From the NCBI RefSeq assembly GCF_000714935.1, contig NZ_JMIR01000020.1, positions 1-64,000 of the forward strand: a DNA stretch of 64,000 nucleotides, given 5' to 3'. A program made the position numbers and the translations under genes. Within the stretch, counting starts at the first letter, position 1. Every line of letters begins with the position of its first letter. The stretch comes from Tumebacillus flagellatus (GTDB lineage Bacteria; Bacillota; Bacilli; Tumebacillales; Tumebacillaceae). This document shows positions 38,906 through 48,600 of the stretch, piece by piece. The notes beneath the pieces are model-generated. The model did not search any database, was not told where the DNA came from, and saw only the letters and a list, made by a program, of their open reading frames with translations.

Positions 38906-39138
38906 CTTGCTCATTTTATGCGTGACCTCTTCCGTGAAATCATCGCAAGAGGGGGCATCTGCTGGATAGAACACAATATCACCGTCAGATTGTTGAGACA
39001 CATTGCCGTCTGAATCGGTGAAACTCCTTTTTTAACCTTCCTTCGACCATTGGTTGGGAAGAGGCGCATAAATGTACTGCAACCATTTCCGTTTTCTTAA
39101 TAGTCGGAATGGAATTGCAATGTAGCTCTATCCAGTTA
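38906..39138. other. Spacer region with the trailer of array 2, no gene seen
   Basis: No credible reading frame. From 39078 the sequence resembles 30925 onward (TGC.ACCAT, then GTCGGAATGGA.TTGCAATG and CCAGTTAGT), defining a conserved trailer to the left of the repeats. Confidence 0.5.
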
Positions 39139-40288
39139 GTTTCTGTTTCCCTGTTAGTCGGTCTTGCGTTGAGACGTTGCCGCGAACTGATCAATTTTGC
39201 CCATTCCATCAGTTTCAGTCCCCTGTTAGTCGGGTCTTGGGTTGAGACCAGGTCACGCAACGACCAATCCCACTCAGGCATCAAGTTTCAGTCCCCTGTT
39301 AGTCGGGTCTTGGGTTGAGACCCTACGACAAGGTGACGGTGAAGAGTGACGCAGTAATGTTTCAGTCCCCTGTTAGTCGGGTCTTGGGTTGAGACGGTGA
39401 TTAGAATCCTGCATAACCCCCGCCCCAAAAGCAGTTTCAGTCCCCTGTTAGTCGGGTCTTGGGTTGAGACCAGTATGCTATCGCGAGCTGCTTGATGGAG
39501 TCCCAGAGTTTCAGTCCCCTGTTAGTCGGGTCTTGGGTTGAGACCACGGAAATGGCTTATCTCACCGCGTACGCCGCGCAATTGTTTCAGTCCCCTGTTA
39601 GTCGGGTCTTGGGTTGAGACGCGTAACGCAGTGCAGATGATGTCCATCCATAAATCCAAGTTTCAGTCCCCTGTTAGTCGGGTCTTGGGTTGAGACCAAA
39701 ACCAAATCGTCAGACATGCCTGAGAGTTCTTAGAGTTTCAGTCCCCTGATAGTCGGGTCTTGGGTTGAGACAGTTTCGCTTTGGTGGCGAGCAGAAAATC
39801 ATTGTCAGTTTCAGTCCCCTGTTAGTCGGGTCTTGGGTTGAGACTTGACCCAACACCAAAAAGATGCGGTAAATCTTGGTCAGTTTCAGTCCCCTGTTAG
39901 TCGGGTCTTAGGTTGAGACGACCCCAACTTTGGCGGCAACTACGTATCGATGGATGTTTCAGTCCCCTGTTAGTCGGGTCTTAGGTTGAGACACGCACGC
40001 CGATGTTGACCGTGGAAATCGGTGAAGCAGTTTCAGTCCCCTGTTAGTCGGGTCTTAGGTTGAGACTGGTAAGGCAGGCTTCAGTTGAGTACAAGGATAT
40101 TCGTTTCAGTCCCCTGTTAGTCGGGTCTTAGGTTGAGACTTATATAATACGTGCGCTTGCGCGTATGCAATCGGGCGTTTCAGTCCCCTGTTAGTCGGGT
40201 CTTAGGTTGAGACGGCTGGTGCGGCTGTAGAGATAGGTACTGCTGCTATGTGTTTCAGTCCCCTGTTAGTCGGGTCTTAGGTTGAGAC
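39139..40288 (-). CRISPR. CRISPR array 2: 16 repeats of 37 bp, 15 spacers
   Basis: Repeats at 39139 (degenerate), 39212, 39285, 39359, 39434, 39508, 39584, 39660, 39735, 39808, 39883, 39956, 40030, 40103, 40177 and 40252; spacers 36-39 bp. On the minus strand the unit ends GGGGACTGAAAC. Repeats at 39212-39808 have GGGTCTTGGG, while those from 39883 to 40252 have GGGTCTTAGG. The 39735 repeat has CTGATAG instead of CTGTTAG. The degenerate end is on the left and the leader on the right, so transcription is leftward and the newest spacers lie near 40250. Confidence 0.98.
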
Positions 40289-40473
40289 CGACCGAAATCC
40301 GCAAAAAGAAACCTAGCTGTGGTGCGGGTTCCAGCCATCTCAAATTCCACCTTGAACTCTCTATTTTTCGAGGATCGGTTTTTTGCTGAAAAACCCCCTC
40401 GATCCTCGAAAGTTGTTTCTCACATGGTTATTTTGCGTACGTCCAGTATAACTTATGTATCCCTTGGTGAATA
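40289..40473 (-). promoter_or_regulatory. Leader of CRISPR array 2 with hairpin and promoter
   Basis: Counterpart of the array 1 leader. It holds the hairpin TTTCGAGGATCG...CGATCCTCGAAA (40366-40411) with a perfect 12-bp outer stem and an inner GTTTTT/AAAAAC stem, and a minus-strand -10 TATACT (40450-40445) 17 nt from TATTCA (40473-40468). Confidence 0.78.
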
Positions 40474-40494
40474 TAGATTTTTTACGTACATACG

Positions 40495-40518
40495 AAAAAA
40501 TCCGACCTTCGTGGCCGG
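40495..40518 (-). terminator. Minus-strand terminator before array 2 leader
   Basis: Same CCGGCC/GGTCGG hairpin followed by T-run as at 38882-38905. It would insulate array 2 from the spoVK-GTPase transcript on its right. Confidence 0.5.
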
Positions 40519-40536
40519 TGCCGCAAGTGAATCAAA

Positions 40537-40755
40537 TCAAGAGCATGCGAAAAAAGGCACACCACTCTGTGTCGAGAAAGCGTGCCTTTTTCCTTCTTCC
40601 GTTACGGACCGGTCGTAAATCGGACAGGTGCCTTTGCGCAGCGTCGCTTCCACCACTCCGGAGCGAATCGCCCAGTTCGTCTGCCCCGAGCGGCGGTCGT
40701 ACGACACGTCCATGAGATCGTCCATCAATTTGATCGTCAGTCTGGCCAATACCAT
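40537..40755 (-). CDS. Possible small protein downstream of the GTPase gene
   Basis: A 72-codon frame starting MVLARLTIKLMDDLMDVSYDR and including a plausible protein-like stretch (NWAIRSGVVEATLRKGTCPIYDR). I do not recognise it. It has no good ribosome binding site, and a terminator hairpin (40550-40591) lies inside its 3' end, which argues that it is not a normal gene or that the real end is earlier. It could be a remnant of a longer gene. Confidence 0.3.
   Translation of the reverse strand: MVLARLTIKLMDDLMDVSYDRRSGQTNWAIRSGVVEATLRKGTCPIYDRSVTEEGKRHAFSTQSGVPFFACS
40550..40591. terminator. Bidirectional terminator hairpin
   Basis: AAAAAAGGCAC (40550-40560) and GTGCCTTTTT (40582-40591) form a stem with A and T runs on either side. 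It would end the leftward spoVK-GTPase transcript. Confidence 0.7.
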
Positions 40756-40777
40756 GCCGAGTATTTCGACAAGGAGG

Positions 40778-41386
40778 CTAGACCAGACGCCAAACGTGTT
40801 CTTTCACCTCCCGGAATCCTTGGCGGTACAGAGCGGAGACGGGGAGCATATTCAGGCCCTTCAATTCGCGTTCGAGCAGTTTGAAGCCGCGTTGTCCGTC
40901 GGGGAGGTCGACTTTGTTGGCGAGGCAGAGATAACCGTGTTTGCGCTTGCCGAGCTCGGCGATTTGCAGGTCGAGTTCGCCGAGGTTGTTGAGGCCGCCC
41001 GCCTTCATGACTTCACTGGCGTCGACGAGATGGAGCACGCAGTCGGCACGGCGCAGTTCTTCAAGCGTTTGCGCCATCGCCTCGCGCATTTCCAGATCGG
41101 GATGGATGCCGTCGACGAGGCCGGTCGAGTCGGTGAGTTTGAGTTGGCGCATGCCTTTGCCGCGCGGGAGTTCGAGCGTGATCGATTGCAGCGAGCGCGT
41201 GTGATGCGCTTCGGTGCCGGAGAGTTCTTCGCGGGCGGCGCTGACGTTGTATTTGCGTTGACGGGTGGTGCCGTCCGGCAATTGGAAATAGACGTCCATG
41301 CGCTGGAGCCCGAGGTACTCCGCGAAATTGATGCAAAAGATCGTCTTACCGACGTTGGTTCTGCCAATCACGAGACAGTTCCTCAT
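40778..41386 (-). CDS. Small Era-like GTPase encoded downstream of spoVK
   Basis: 202 residues, a single G domain: P-loop GRTNVGKT (8-15), DSTG as G3 (about 88) and NKVD as G4 (about 161), ending VSALYRQGF. It overlaps the last 41 bp of spoVK, with GGAGG 9 nt before its ATG, so it is co-translated with spoVK. The pairing and possible mother-cell promoter suggest a sporulation-linked role, which is inference. In Bacillus the gene next to spoVK encodes the larger GTPase HflX; this protein lacks the HflX N-terminal domain. The exact function is unknown. Confidence 0.85.
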   Translation of the reverse strand: MRNCLVIGRTNVGKTIFCINFAEYLGLQRMDVYFQLPDGTTRQRKYNVSAAREELSGTEAHHTRSLQSITLELPRGKGMRQLKLTDSTGLVDGIHPDLEMREAMAQTLEELRRADCVLHLVDASEVMKAGGLNNLGELDLQIAELGKRKHGYLCLANKVDLPDGQRGFKLLERELKGLNMLPVSALYRQGFREVKEHVWRLV

Positions 41387-42383
41387 CTTTGGGTTCCTCC
41401 CCCATCACCAAGTCCTCCGGTTCGATCCGCATGAGTTCTTCACGGGACGGGCGCTCGTTGTCGAGCAGCCGTACGGCGTGCAGGCGAATTCCCCGCTCGA
41501 TGATGTTGCGCACCATCCGGGCGTTGCTGAAATTGCGGCGTCCGACCCCTTGCAAGCTTTCGCGCAAGAAGGAGCGCAGTTTGACATTGGCTTCGTGCGA
41601 CAGGCGGTATTCGCGCTGGCGGAGCATCGTGTCGGCAATCTGCATCAGCTCGTGCTCCGAGTAGTCCTCAAAGTGGACGGTGATCGGGAAGCGCGACGGA
41701 AGACCGGGGTTGGTGCGCAGAAACTGATCCATTTCCAAGCCGTAGCCGGCGAGGATGAGAATGAAGTCGTTTTTGTGGTCTTCCATGCTTTTGACGAGAC
41801 AGTCGATCGCTTCCTTGCCGAAGTCTTTTTCGCCGCCGCGGGCGAGCGAGTAGGCTTCGTCGATGAACATGATGCCGCCGAGCGCTTTTTTGACATGTTC
41901 GCGTGTTTTTTGGGCGGTGTGCCCGATGTATTCGCCGACGAGGTCGGCCCGTTCCACTTCTACCAGATGACCTTTCGAAAGGACGCCAAGTTCACGCATC
42001 AAGCGAGCCAAGATGCGTGCCACCGTCGTTTTTCCGGTGCCGGGATTGCCTTTGAAGATCATATGCAAGACGATCGGTTCGGTGGCGAGTTTGGCGACGG
42101 AGCGTTTTTGCTGGATTTGAATGAACGCAAAAATCTCCTTGACCAAATTCTTGACTTGCCGCAACCCGATCAATCCTTCAAGTTCCTTGATGATCGTCTG
42201 GTAGCGCTGTGTATCGACAACGGCCGGTTGGCCTTTGTTTTCACGGCGGAGGGTGGAGGTCGGGCTGCTCCCGTTTAATCGTTTGAGCGCCTCGTTCAAG
42301 GCCACCTCGCCCTTGCGAAACTGATCCACCACATCCGGACCGTTGTCGCGCAAAGAAGGCGTCCTGTTTCCGCTCCTCATCAC
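41346..42383 (-). CDS. spoVK: Stage V sporulation protein K, CbxX/CfxQ-type AAA ATPase
   Basis: 345 residues (SpoVK of B. subtilis is about 320). After a ~75-residue N-terminal tail it shows IIKELEGLIGLRQVKNLVKEI, Walker A GNPGTGKTTVARIL, Walker B GGIMFIDEAYSLARGG, and sensor/arginine regions FILILAGYGLEMDQFLRTNPGLPSRFP typical of the CbxX/SpoVK family. In Bacillus SpoVK is needed for spore maturation and is made in the mother cell. Start GTG 42383 (7 nt from GAGGTGG) or ATG 42380 (10 nt); both fit. It overlaps the GTPase gene. It supports a spore-forming host. Confidence 0.92.
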   Translation of the reverse strand: MMRSGNRTPSLRDNGPDVVDQFRKGEVALNEALKRLNGSSPTSTLRRENKGQPAVVDTQRYQTIIKELEGLIGLRQVKNLVKEIFAFIQIQQKRSVAKLATEPIVLHMIFKGNPGTGKTTVARILARLMRELGVLSKGHLVEVERADLVGEYIGHTAQKTREHVKKALGGIMFIDEAYSLARGGEKDFGKEAIDCLVKSMEDHKNDFILILAGYGLEMDQFLRTNPGLPSRFPITVHFEDYSEHELMQIADTMLRQREYRLSHEANVKLRSFLRESLQGVGRRNFSNARMVRNIIERGIRLHAVRLLDNERPSREELMRIEPEDLVMGEEPKDEELSRDWQNQRR

Positions 42384-42386
42384 GTG

Positions 42387-42440
42387 ATTTCCACCTCGCT
42401 TTTGGAGAGATTGGTATAGGGTATGTGTGGAGGTGGAAAT
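42387..42440 (-). promoter_or_regulatory. spoVK upstream region: inverted repeat around a mother-cell sigma-like -10
   Basis: ATTTCCACCTC (42387-42397) and GAGGTGGAAAT (42430-42440) are perfect 11-bp inverted copies; the proximal one contains the ribosome binding site. Between them, on the minus strand, CATACCCTA (42425-42417) fits the sigma-K/sigma-E type -10 pattern CATAnnnTA. B. subtilis spoVK is known to use mother-cell sigma factors. The repeat could also form an RNA hairpin hiding the ribosome binding site if transcription begins further upstream. Confidence 0.4.
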
Positions 42441-42647
42441 AGGTGATTGCCTAGTGCGGAGGGTGGTGGGGCTTGTAAGATACTATTTCTGGACCGCAAG
42501 AATCATTCCTCGCGTACAAACTTCAAATCTTCTCTCCGGTCTCCGTGATGACTGCGAAAAACAAATCCCTGTATCCCATTGTCGACACAGCGCTCAAACT
42601 CAATCACGACGCAGTCGACTACGGGGTCGTGTGTATAAAATGTATCC

Positions 42648-42687
42648 AAAAAAACGACCGCCCTCACCACGGGAACGGTCGTTTTTT
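42648..42687 (-). terminator. Terminator of the second NRPS operon
   Basis: AAAAAAACGACCG (42648-42660) and CGGTCGTTTTTT (42676-42687) pair with T-runs on both strands, just after the NRPS stop. The rest of 42441-42647 shows nothing I can support. Confidence 0.75.
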
Positions 42688-42696
42688 CATATCTTC

Positions 42697-45600
42697 TTAC
42701 TTCTTGAGCGTCAAGAGGATTGCGTCGTTGAGGGACGCGCTGGTCTCTTGGACGAACGGGGGTTGGAGCATCGTGTAGTGGTTGCCTTTCACTTCAAACA
42801 CAGTGAGTTCTCCCACTCGTTTGCGCCAGCCTTCCGCCGGGTTGAGTTGCGTGGACGGGACGTCCGACGCGCGGAACAGGATGACTTGCAGCTGCGGTGC
42901 AGCCACCGCCTCGTAGTTGCCCATCGCGTGGCTGTGGGCTTTGTAAACGGTGAACAGGCGCATCAGGTCTTCTCGCGTGAAGGAGATCGAGAGCTGCCCC
43001 GACTCTTGCGCTTGCGTCAGCACGCGCTCCAAGATCACGTGCGCTTCCTCTTGAGAAGCGGCTGCTTCGTCCTGGAAGATGCTCAGCAGGTCTTGGGCAA
43101 AGTCTGCCGCCACTTCCGATTCACTTCGTGCATTCCACTGCTCGCGGTTTTCAGGTGCGTAGCTGTCGAAGAACACCAACGGCTCCACGTCCTGCCCTTG
43201 TGCTTGCAGTTGGCGCGCCATCTCGTAGGCGACGACGCCGCCGAACGACCAGCCGCCCAGACGGTACGGGCCTTCCGGTTGCACTTGGCGCACTCCTTCC
43301 AAGTAGTACGCCGCCATCTCTTCCACGGTGTCGATCGGGTCCCCGCTTCCTTCCTCTACGCCGCGCGCTTGCAGACCGTAGACCGTCTGCTCCGGCAGAC
43401 CGGATGCAAGACCCGCGTACACGTGCGCCATCCCGCCGATCGGGTGGACGAGGAACAGCGGAGTGCCTGCGCCTTTTTGGATCTCCACCAAGGACGGATG
43501 GAGCGGGCTCTCTCCGCCCTCGCGGATGAAGGCGGCGATTTGCTCGATGGTGCTCTCTTGGAACAGGCGCACCAGCGGCAAGCGGCATCCAAACTCCCGC
43601 TCAACGTCGCTGCTGAGCTTCACGGCGGTCAGGGAGTGCCCGCCCAGTTGGAAGAAGGAATCGCGAACGCCGATCTTCTCAGCGCCGAGCAGTCGTTCCC
43701 ACATCTTCACCAGTCGGTATTCCGTGCGGTCGCGCGGTCCGACATAATCATTCTCGCGCTGCGTTTCCACCAAGAGCTGGCTCAAGGCGCGGCGGTCGAC
43801 TTTGCCGCTTTCCGAAATCGGGAAGTTCTCCAAGCGGACGAACGCGGCCGGCACCATGTAGCCCGGTACTTTGTCCTGCATGTAGGCACGCAGGTCTGCC
43901 GCTTCGATGGAAACTTCCGGCAATACGGTGTAGAACGCGGTCAGGCGTTTCACGCCCGGCGTCGGTTCTTGGACGACGACCACGCCGCGCTCCAGCGCCG
44001 GGTGCTGTTCGAGATGCGATTCGATGTCGCCCAACTCGATCCGGTAGCCGTTCAGCTTGATTTGGTTGTCCATACGGCCGAGGATTTCCACCGTGCCGTT
44101 TGCCAAGAAGCGTGCCAAGTCGCCCGTTTTGTAGATGCGACGGGTCGTGCCGTCTGCAAAGGTGTGGGTGAGGAACGCTTTTTCCGTGAGATCCGGACGA
44201 TTCCAGTACTCACGCGCCAACCCGACGCCGCCGATGTACAGCTCGCCGATCACGCCGACCGGCACGAGTTGTCGGTGCACGTCCATGATGTAGTACTCGT
44301 AGTTCGCCATCGGATGGCCGATCGTCACCACTTCGTCTGTCGGTTGCAGCGGATGGAGCGACGAGCAGACGGTAATTTCCGTCGGGCCGTAGCCGTTCCA
44401 GACTTCCACTCCGGCTTCCATGAGGCGTTGCACCAGTTCGAGCGGAATCGCTTCGCCGCAGACGACGGCGAGGAAGCGTTCCGGGTCCTTCCACCCTGCT
44501 TGCAACAGCATGTAGAAGGAAGACGGCGTTGCCACCATGTGCGTCGCGTTCGCTTCCGTGATCGTGGCAAGCAATCGCTGACCGTCGCGCGCCGTGTCGC
44601 GGGAGACGAGCACGATGCGTCCGCCGCTCGTCAGCGGCACGTAGAACTCCAAGCCGGAGATGTCGAACGTGACGGTTGCCGCCGCCACCCACGCGTCTTG
44701 CGCCGAGGAGCCCAGTTTCTCGCCGAAGGTCAGCATGAGGTTGATCAGCGAGTGATGCTCGATCGCCACCCCTTTCGGACGTCCGGTGGAGCCGGAGGTG
44801 AACAGCACGTACGCAAGGTGATGGCCGTGGGTGAAGTGTTCCAGATCGGTCACCGGCACTTGATCGGCTTGCAAATGTTCGATGCAGACGATCTGCGCGT
44901 CGGTCGACGGAACCAGCGTTTGCAAGTGCTCTTCGGTCAGAACGAGCGTCGCTTCCGAATCGTCCAGAATCATCGTGATCCGATCTTGCGGATGCTCCGG
45001 ATCGAGCGGGACATACGCCCCTCCCGCTTTCCAGACCGCCAGCAGGGAGATGATCAGGCGCGGCGTGCGCTCCATGAACACAGCGACCAACGTTTCCGGT
45101 TGCACGCCCAGCGCTTGCAGGTGACGCGCCAAGACGTTTGCGCGCTCGTTGACTTCCCGGTACGTCCACGAATTTCCTTCGAAGGAAATCGCGACGGCGT
45201 CGGGGGTTTTTTGCGCTTGCGCTTCGAACAGGTGGTGGACGCATTGCTCAGCTGGGTAGCCCGCTTGCGTTTCGTTCCATTCCTGCACGAGCTGCGTTTG
45301 TTCCCCTTGGGTCAAGATCGGCAGTTCGACGATCTTGGTTTCCGGTTCGGCGCTGACCGCTTCGAGCAAGGTCACATAGTGTCCGATCATGCGCGCGATG
45401 GTCGATTCGTCAAACAGGTCGGTGTTGTAGCGCATCATGCCCACCAGTTTGTCGTCTTCCTCCGCCAGTGCCAGCGTGAGGTCGAATTTCGAGAGGTTGA
45501 TCTCGAAGTCGTAGTCGCGGCCTTCCACGCCCGGCCAGTGCAAGCCGCTCGAAGGCGTGTTCTGGACTTGGAACATCACTTGGAAGAACGGCGAATGCGA

Positions 45601-48600
45601 AGTGTCGCGCTGCGGTTGCAGCTCTTCGACCAGCTTTTCGAACGGAATGTCTTGGTGCGCGTACGCTTGCAGCGCCGTCTCGCGCACTCGTTTTACCAGT
45701 TCGACGAACGTCGGCTCACCCGACAAGTCGGTTCTCATCACCAAGGTATTGACGAAGAAGCCGATCAATTCCTCCGTCTCGCGGCGCGTGCGCCCTGCCA
45801 CCGGAGTCCCGATGGAGATTTGCGATTCGCCGGTGTAGCGGTGCAGCAGCGTCTGGAACGCCGCCAGCAACGTCATGAACAGCGTCGCGCCTTCTTGGCG
45901 GCTCAGTTGCTTCAAGCTCTTCGCCAGTTCCGGGGTGAGATCGAATTTCAGCTGTCCGCCGCTGAACGTTTGCACTTGCGGACGCGGACGGTCGTACGGG
46001 AGCGGCAGGCTCGAAGACGCGCCTTGCAGTTGTTGTTTCCAGTACGAAAGTTGCTCCGAGAGCACCGTGTCGCTCAGCGCTTCCTTCTGCCAGCGCGCGT
46101 AGTCGCTGTATTGGATGCCAAGCGGTGCCAGCGGCATCGGCTCCCCTGCCACGGCTGCCGAGTAGAGCGCGGTAAGTTCCTTGAGCAGGACGCCGACCGA
46201 CCAGCCGTCGGAGATGATGTGGTGCATGTTCAAGAGCAAGACCGACTCCACCGCCGAGACTTTGACCAGATACGCGCGGACGAGCGGAGCTTCGTGGAGC
46301 GCGAACGGCATTTCCGCTTTCGCTTCGATGTACTGCTTCATGTCGGCTTCCGCGTTCGCGCTGCCTTGCACGTCGTACACTTCGAGCGGCAACTCCATCG
46401 TCGGGAGGATCAGCTGCACGCCTTCGCCCTCTTGCTCGACGAAGATCGTGCGCAGGACTTCATGGCGATCGACGACAGCCTGGAGGCTTTGTGCCAACGC
46501 GTCGATGTTCAGGTCGCCCGTCAGACGGAATGCGATCGGAACGTTGTAGACGGAAGAGCCCGGCATGATTTGCTCCAGCACCCAGAGGCGTTGCTGGCCG
46601 AAGGACATCGGCGCGGTGCCGTTGTGTTCCTCATGCTCCAGCGGCAGGAATTGACGCTGTGCCCCCTCTTCGCGGCGGCGTTGCAGTCGATCCGCCAAGC
46701 CGGTGATCGTCGGCGCTTCAAACATCGCAAGCAACGGCAGTTCGACGCCGAAGGTTTGGTAGATGCGGGAGATGACTTGAACGCCCAACAGCGAGTGACC
46801 GCCGAGTTCGAAGAACGAGTCGTGCACGCCGACTTGCGGCGTCTTCAGCACGTCCGACCAGATCGACGCGAGCAGTTCCTCATCCGGCGTGCGCGGAGCC
46901 GCGTAATTGGAGGAGCTGGAAGCGCTGGTGTCGGGCAGCGGCAGTTTTTTGCGGTCGATCTTGTTGTTCGGGGTCAGCGGGAATTCGTCCAAGATGACCA
47001 CGTACGACGGAATCATGAACGCAGGCAAGCTTTGGCTGAGTGCAGAGCGCACTTCTTGGCCGTCTTGCAGGGTGTCGGAGGTGACGTACGCGACGAGGCG
47101 TTTGTCGCCCGCGATCACGTCGTCGCGCACCATGACGAACGATTCCTTGACGTCCGGCAGTTTCGCCATCGCGTCTTCGATCTCGCCAAGCTCGATGCGG
47201 TAGCCGCGAATCTTGACTTGGTGGTCGATCCGGCCGACGTACTCGATGGTACCGTCCGGCAGGAAGCGTGCCAAGTCGCCCGATTTGTACAGGCGTGCCC
47301 CCGGCGCCGGGCGGAACGGGTCGGCGATGAATTTCTCAGCGGTCAGGTCAGGGCGGTTTTTATAGCCGCGTCCGACCCCTTTCCCGCCGATGACCAACTC
47401 GCCGGTGATGCCGATCGGCACCGGATTCAGGTGCTTGTCGACGATGTAGCATTGGTAGTTTTCCAGCGGACGGCCGATCGGCATCTTCGCCACCCACTCC
47501 GGATGGTCGACGTGCGTTTCCGGGTTGTAGAACGTCGCGGTGACGGTGGTTTCCGTCGGGCCGTAGCCGTTCAGGAACAGCACGCGGTAGCCGACCATCT
47601 CATGCCACGTTTGGTAGCTCTGCGGCGAGACTTTTTCCCCGCCGGTGATGATCACGCGCAAAGTGTCGAGCTGCGAGAGATCCGTATCGCGCAGGGCGTT
47701 CACCCACTCGTGCAGGTACGCCGTCTGCATGATGATCAGGTTCAGGCGCTCCGCTTTGACCAGTCGCGCGAATTCGTACGGAGACGGCAGCGTGCGGTCC
47801 GGACGGAGCACGAGCGTTGCGCCGTTCATCCACGTCGGGAAGATTTCGTCGATGACGACGTCAAAGGAAATCGACGTGAACTGGAGCATGCGGTCTTCCG
47901 GTTTCAAACTCCACTGTTTGGTCAGCGAGTGCATGATGTTGACGCCCTGACGGTGTTCGATCATCACGCCCTTCGGACGACCGGTGGAGCCCGAGGTGAA
48001 GATCATGTACGCCAAGTTGTCTTCGCGCACGTCGACGTTCGGATTCACGCGGCTTTGCGAAGTGAATTCGCTCTCCCACTCCGTGTCGAGGCACAGTTTC
48101 GGAACTTGGGTTTCCGGCAAGGTGTCACGGATGTTGCCCTGCGTCAAGATGACGAGAACTTCCGAGTCTTCGATCATGAAGGCGAGGCGATCGCTCGGGT
48201 ACGCCGGGTCGAGCGGCACATAGGTTCCGCCCGCTTTCATGACGCCAAGCACCGCGATCGGGAAGTTCAAGTTCGGCTCGACGGAGATGCCGACGGAAAC
48301 TTCCGGGCCGACGCCGAGTTCGATCAAGCGATGCGCCACTTGGTTGGCACGCTCGTTGAGGTCTTGGTACGTCACTTCCATGCCGCGCCACGAAGCCGCC
48401 ACGTTGTTCGGCCAGCGTTCCACCGCCCGCTCGAACAGTCCGTGCATCGTCAGCCCCGTCGGGTACTCGTCGTCCGATTGGTTGAACTCGTAGACGACTT
48501 GCTGCCATTCCGGCTGGGTCAGCATCGGCAGTTCGCCGATCTTGCGCTCCGAGTCGCTCACGATCGATTCCAGCAGGGTGTGGTAGTGCCCGATCAAGCG

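Noticed and set aside
38813-39013. A plus-strand frame right of the array 1 leader
   Set aside because: It reads across the leader promoter and a terminator and has no relative in the duplicate leader region of array 2.
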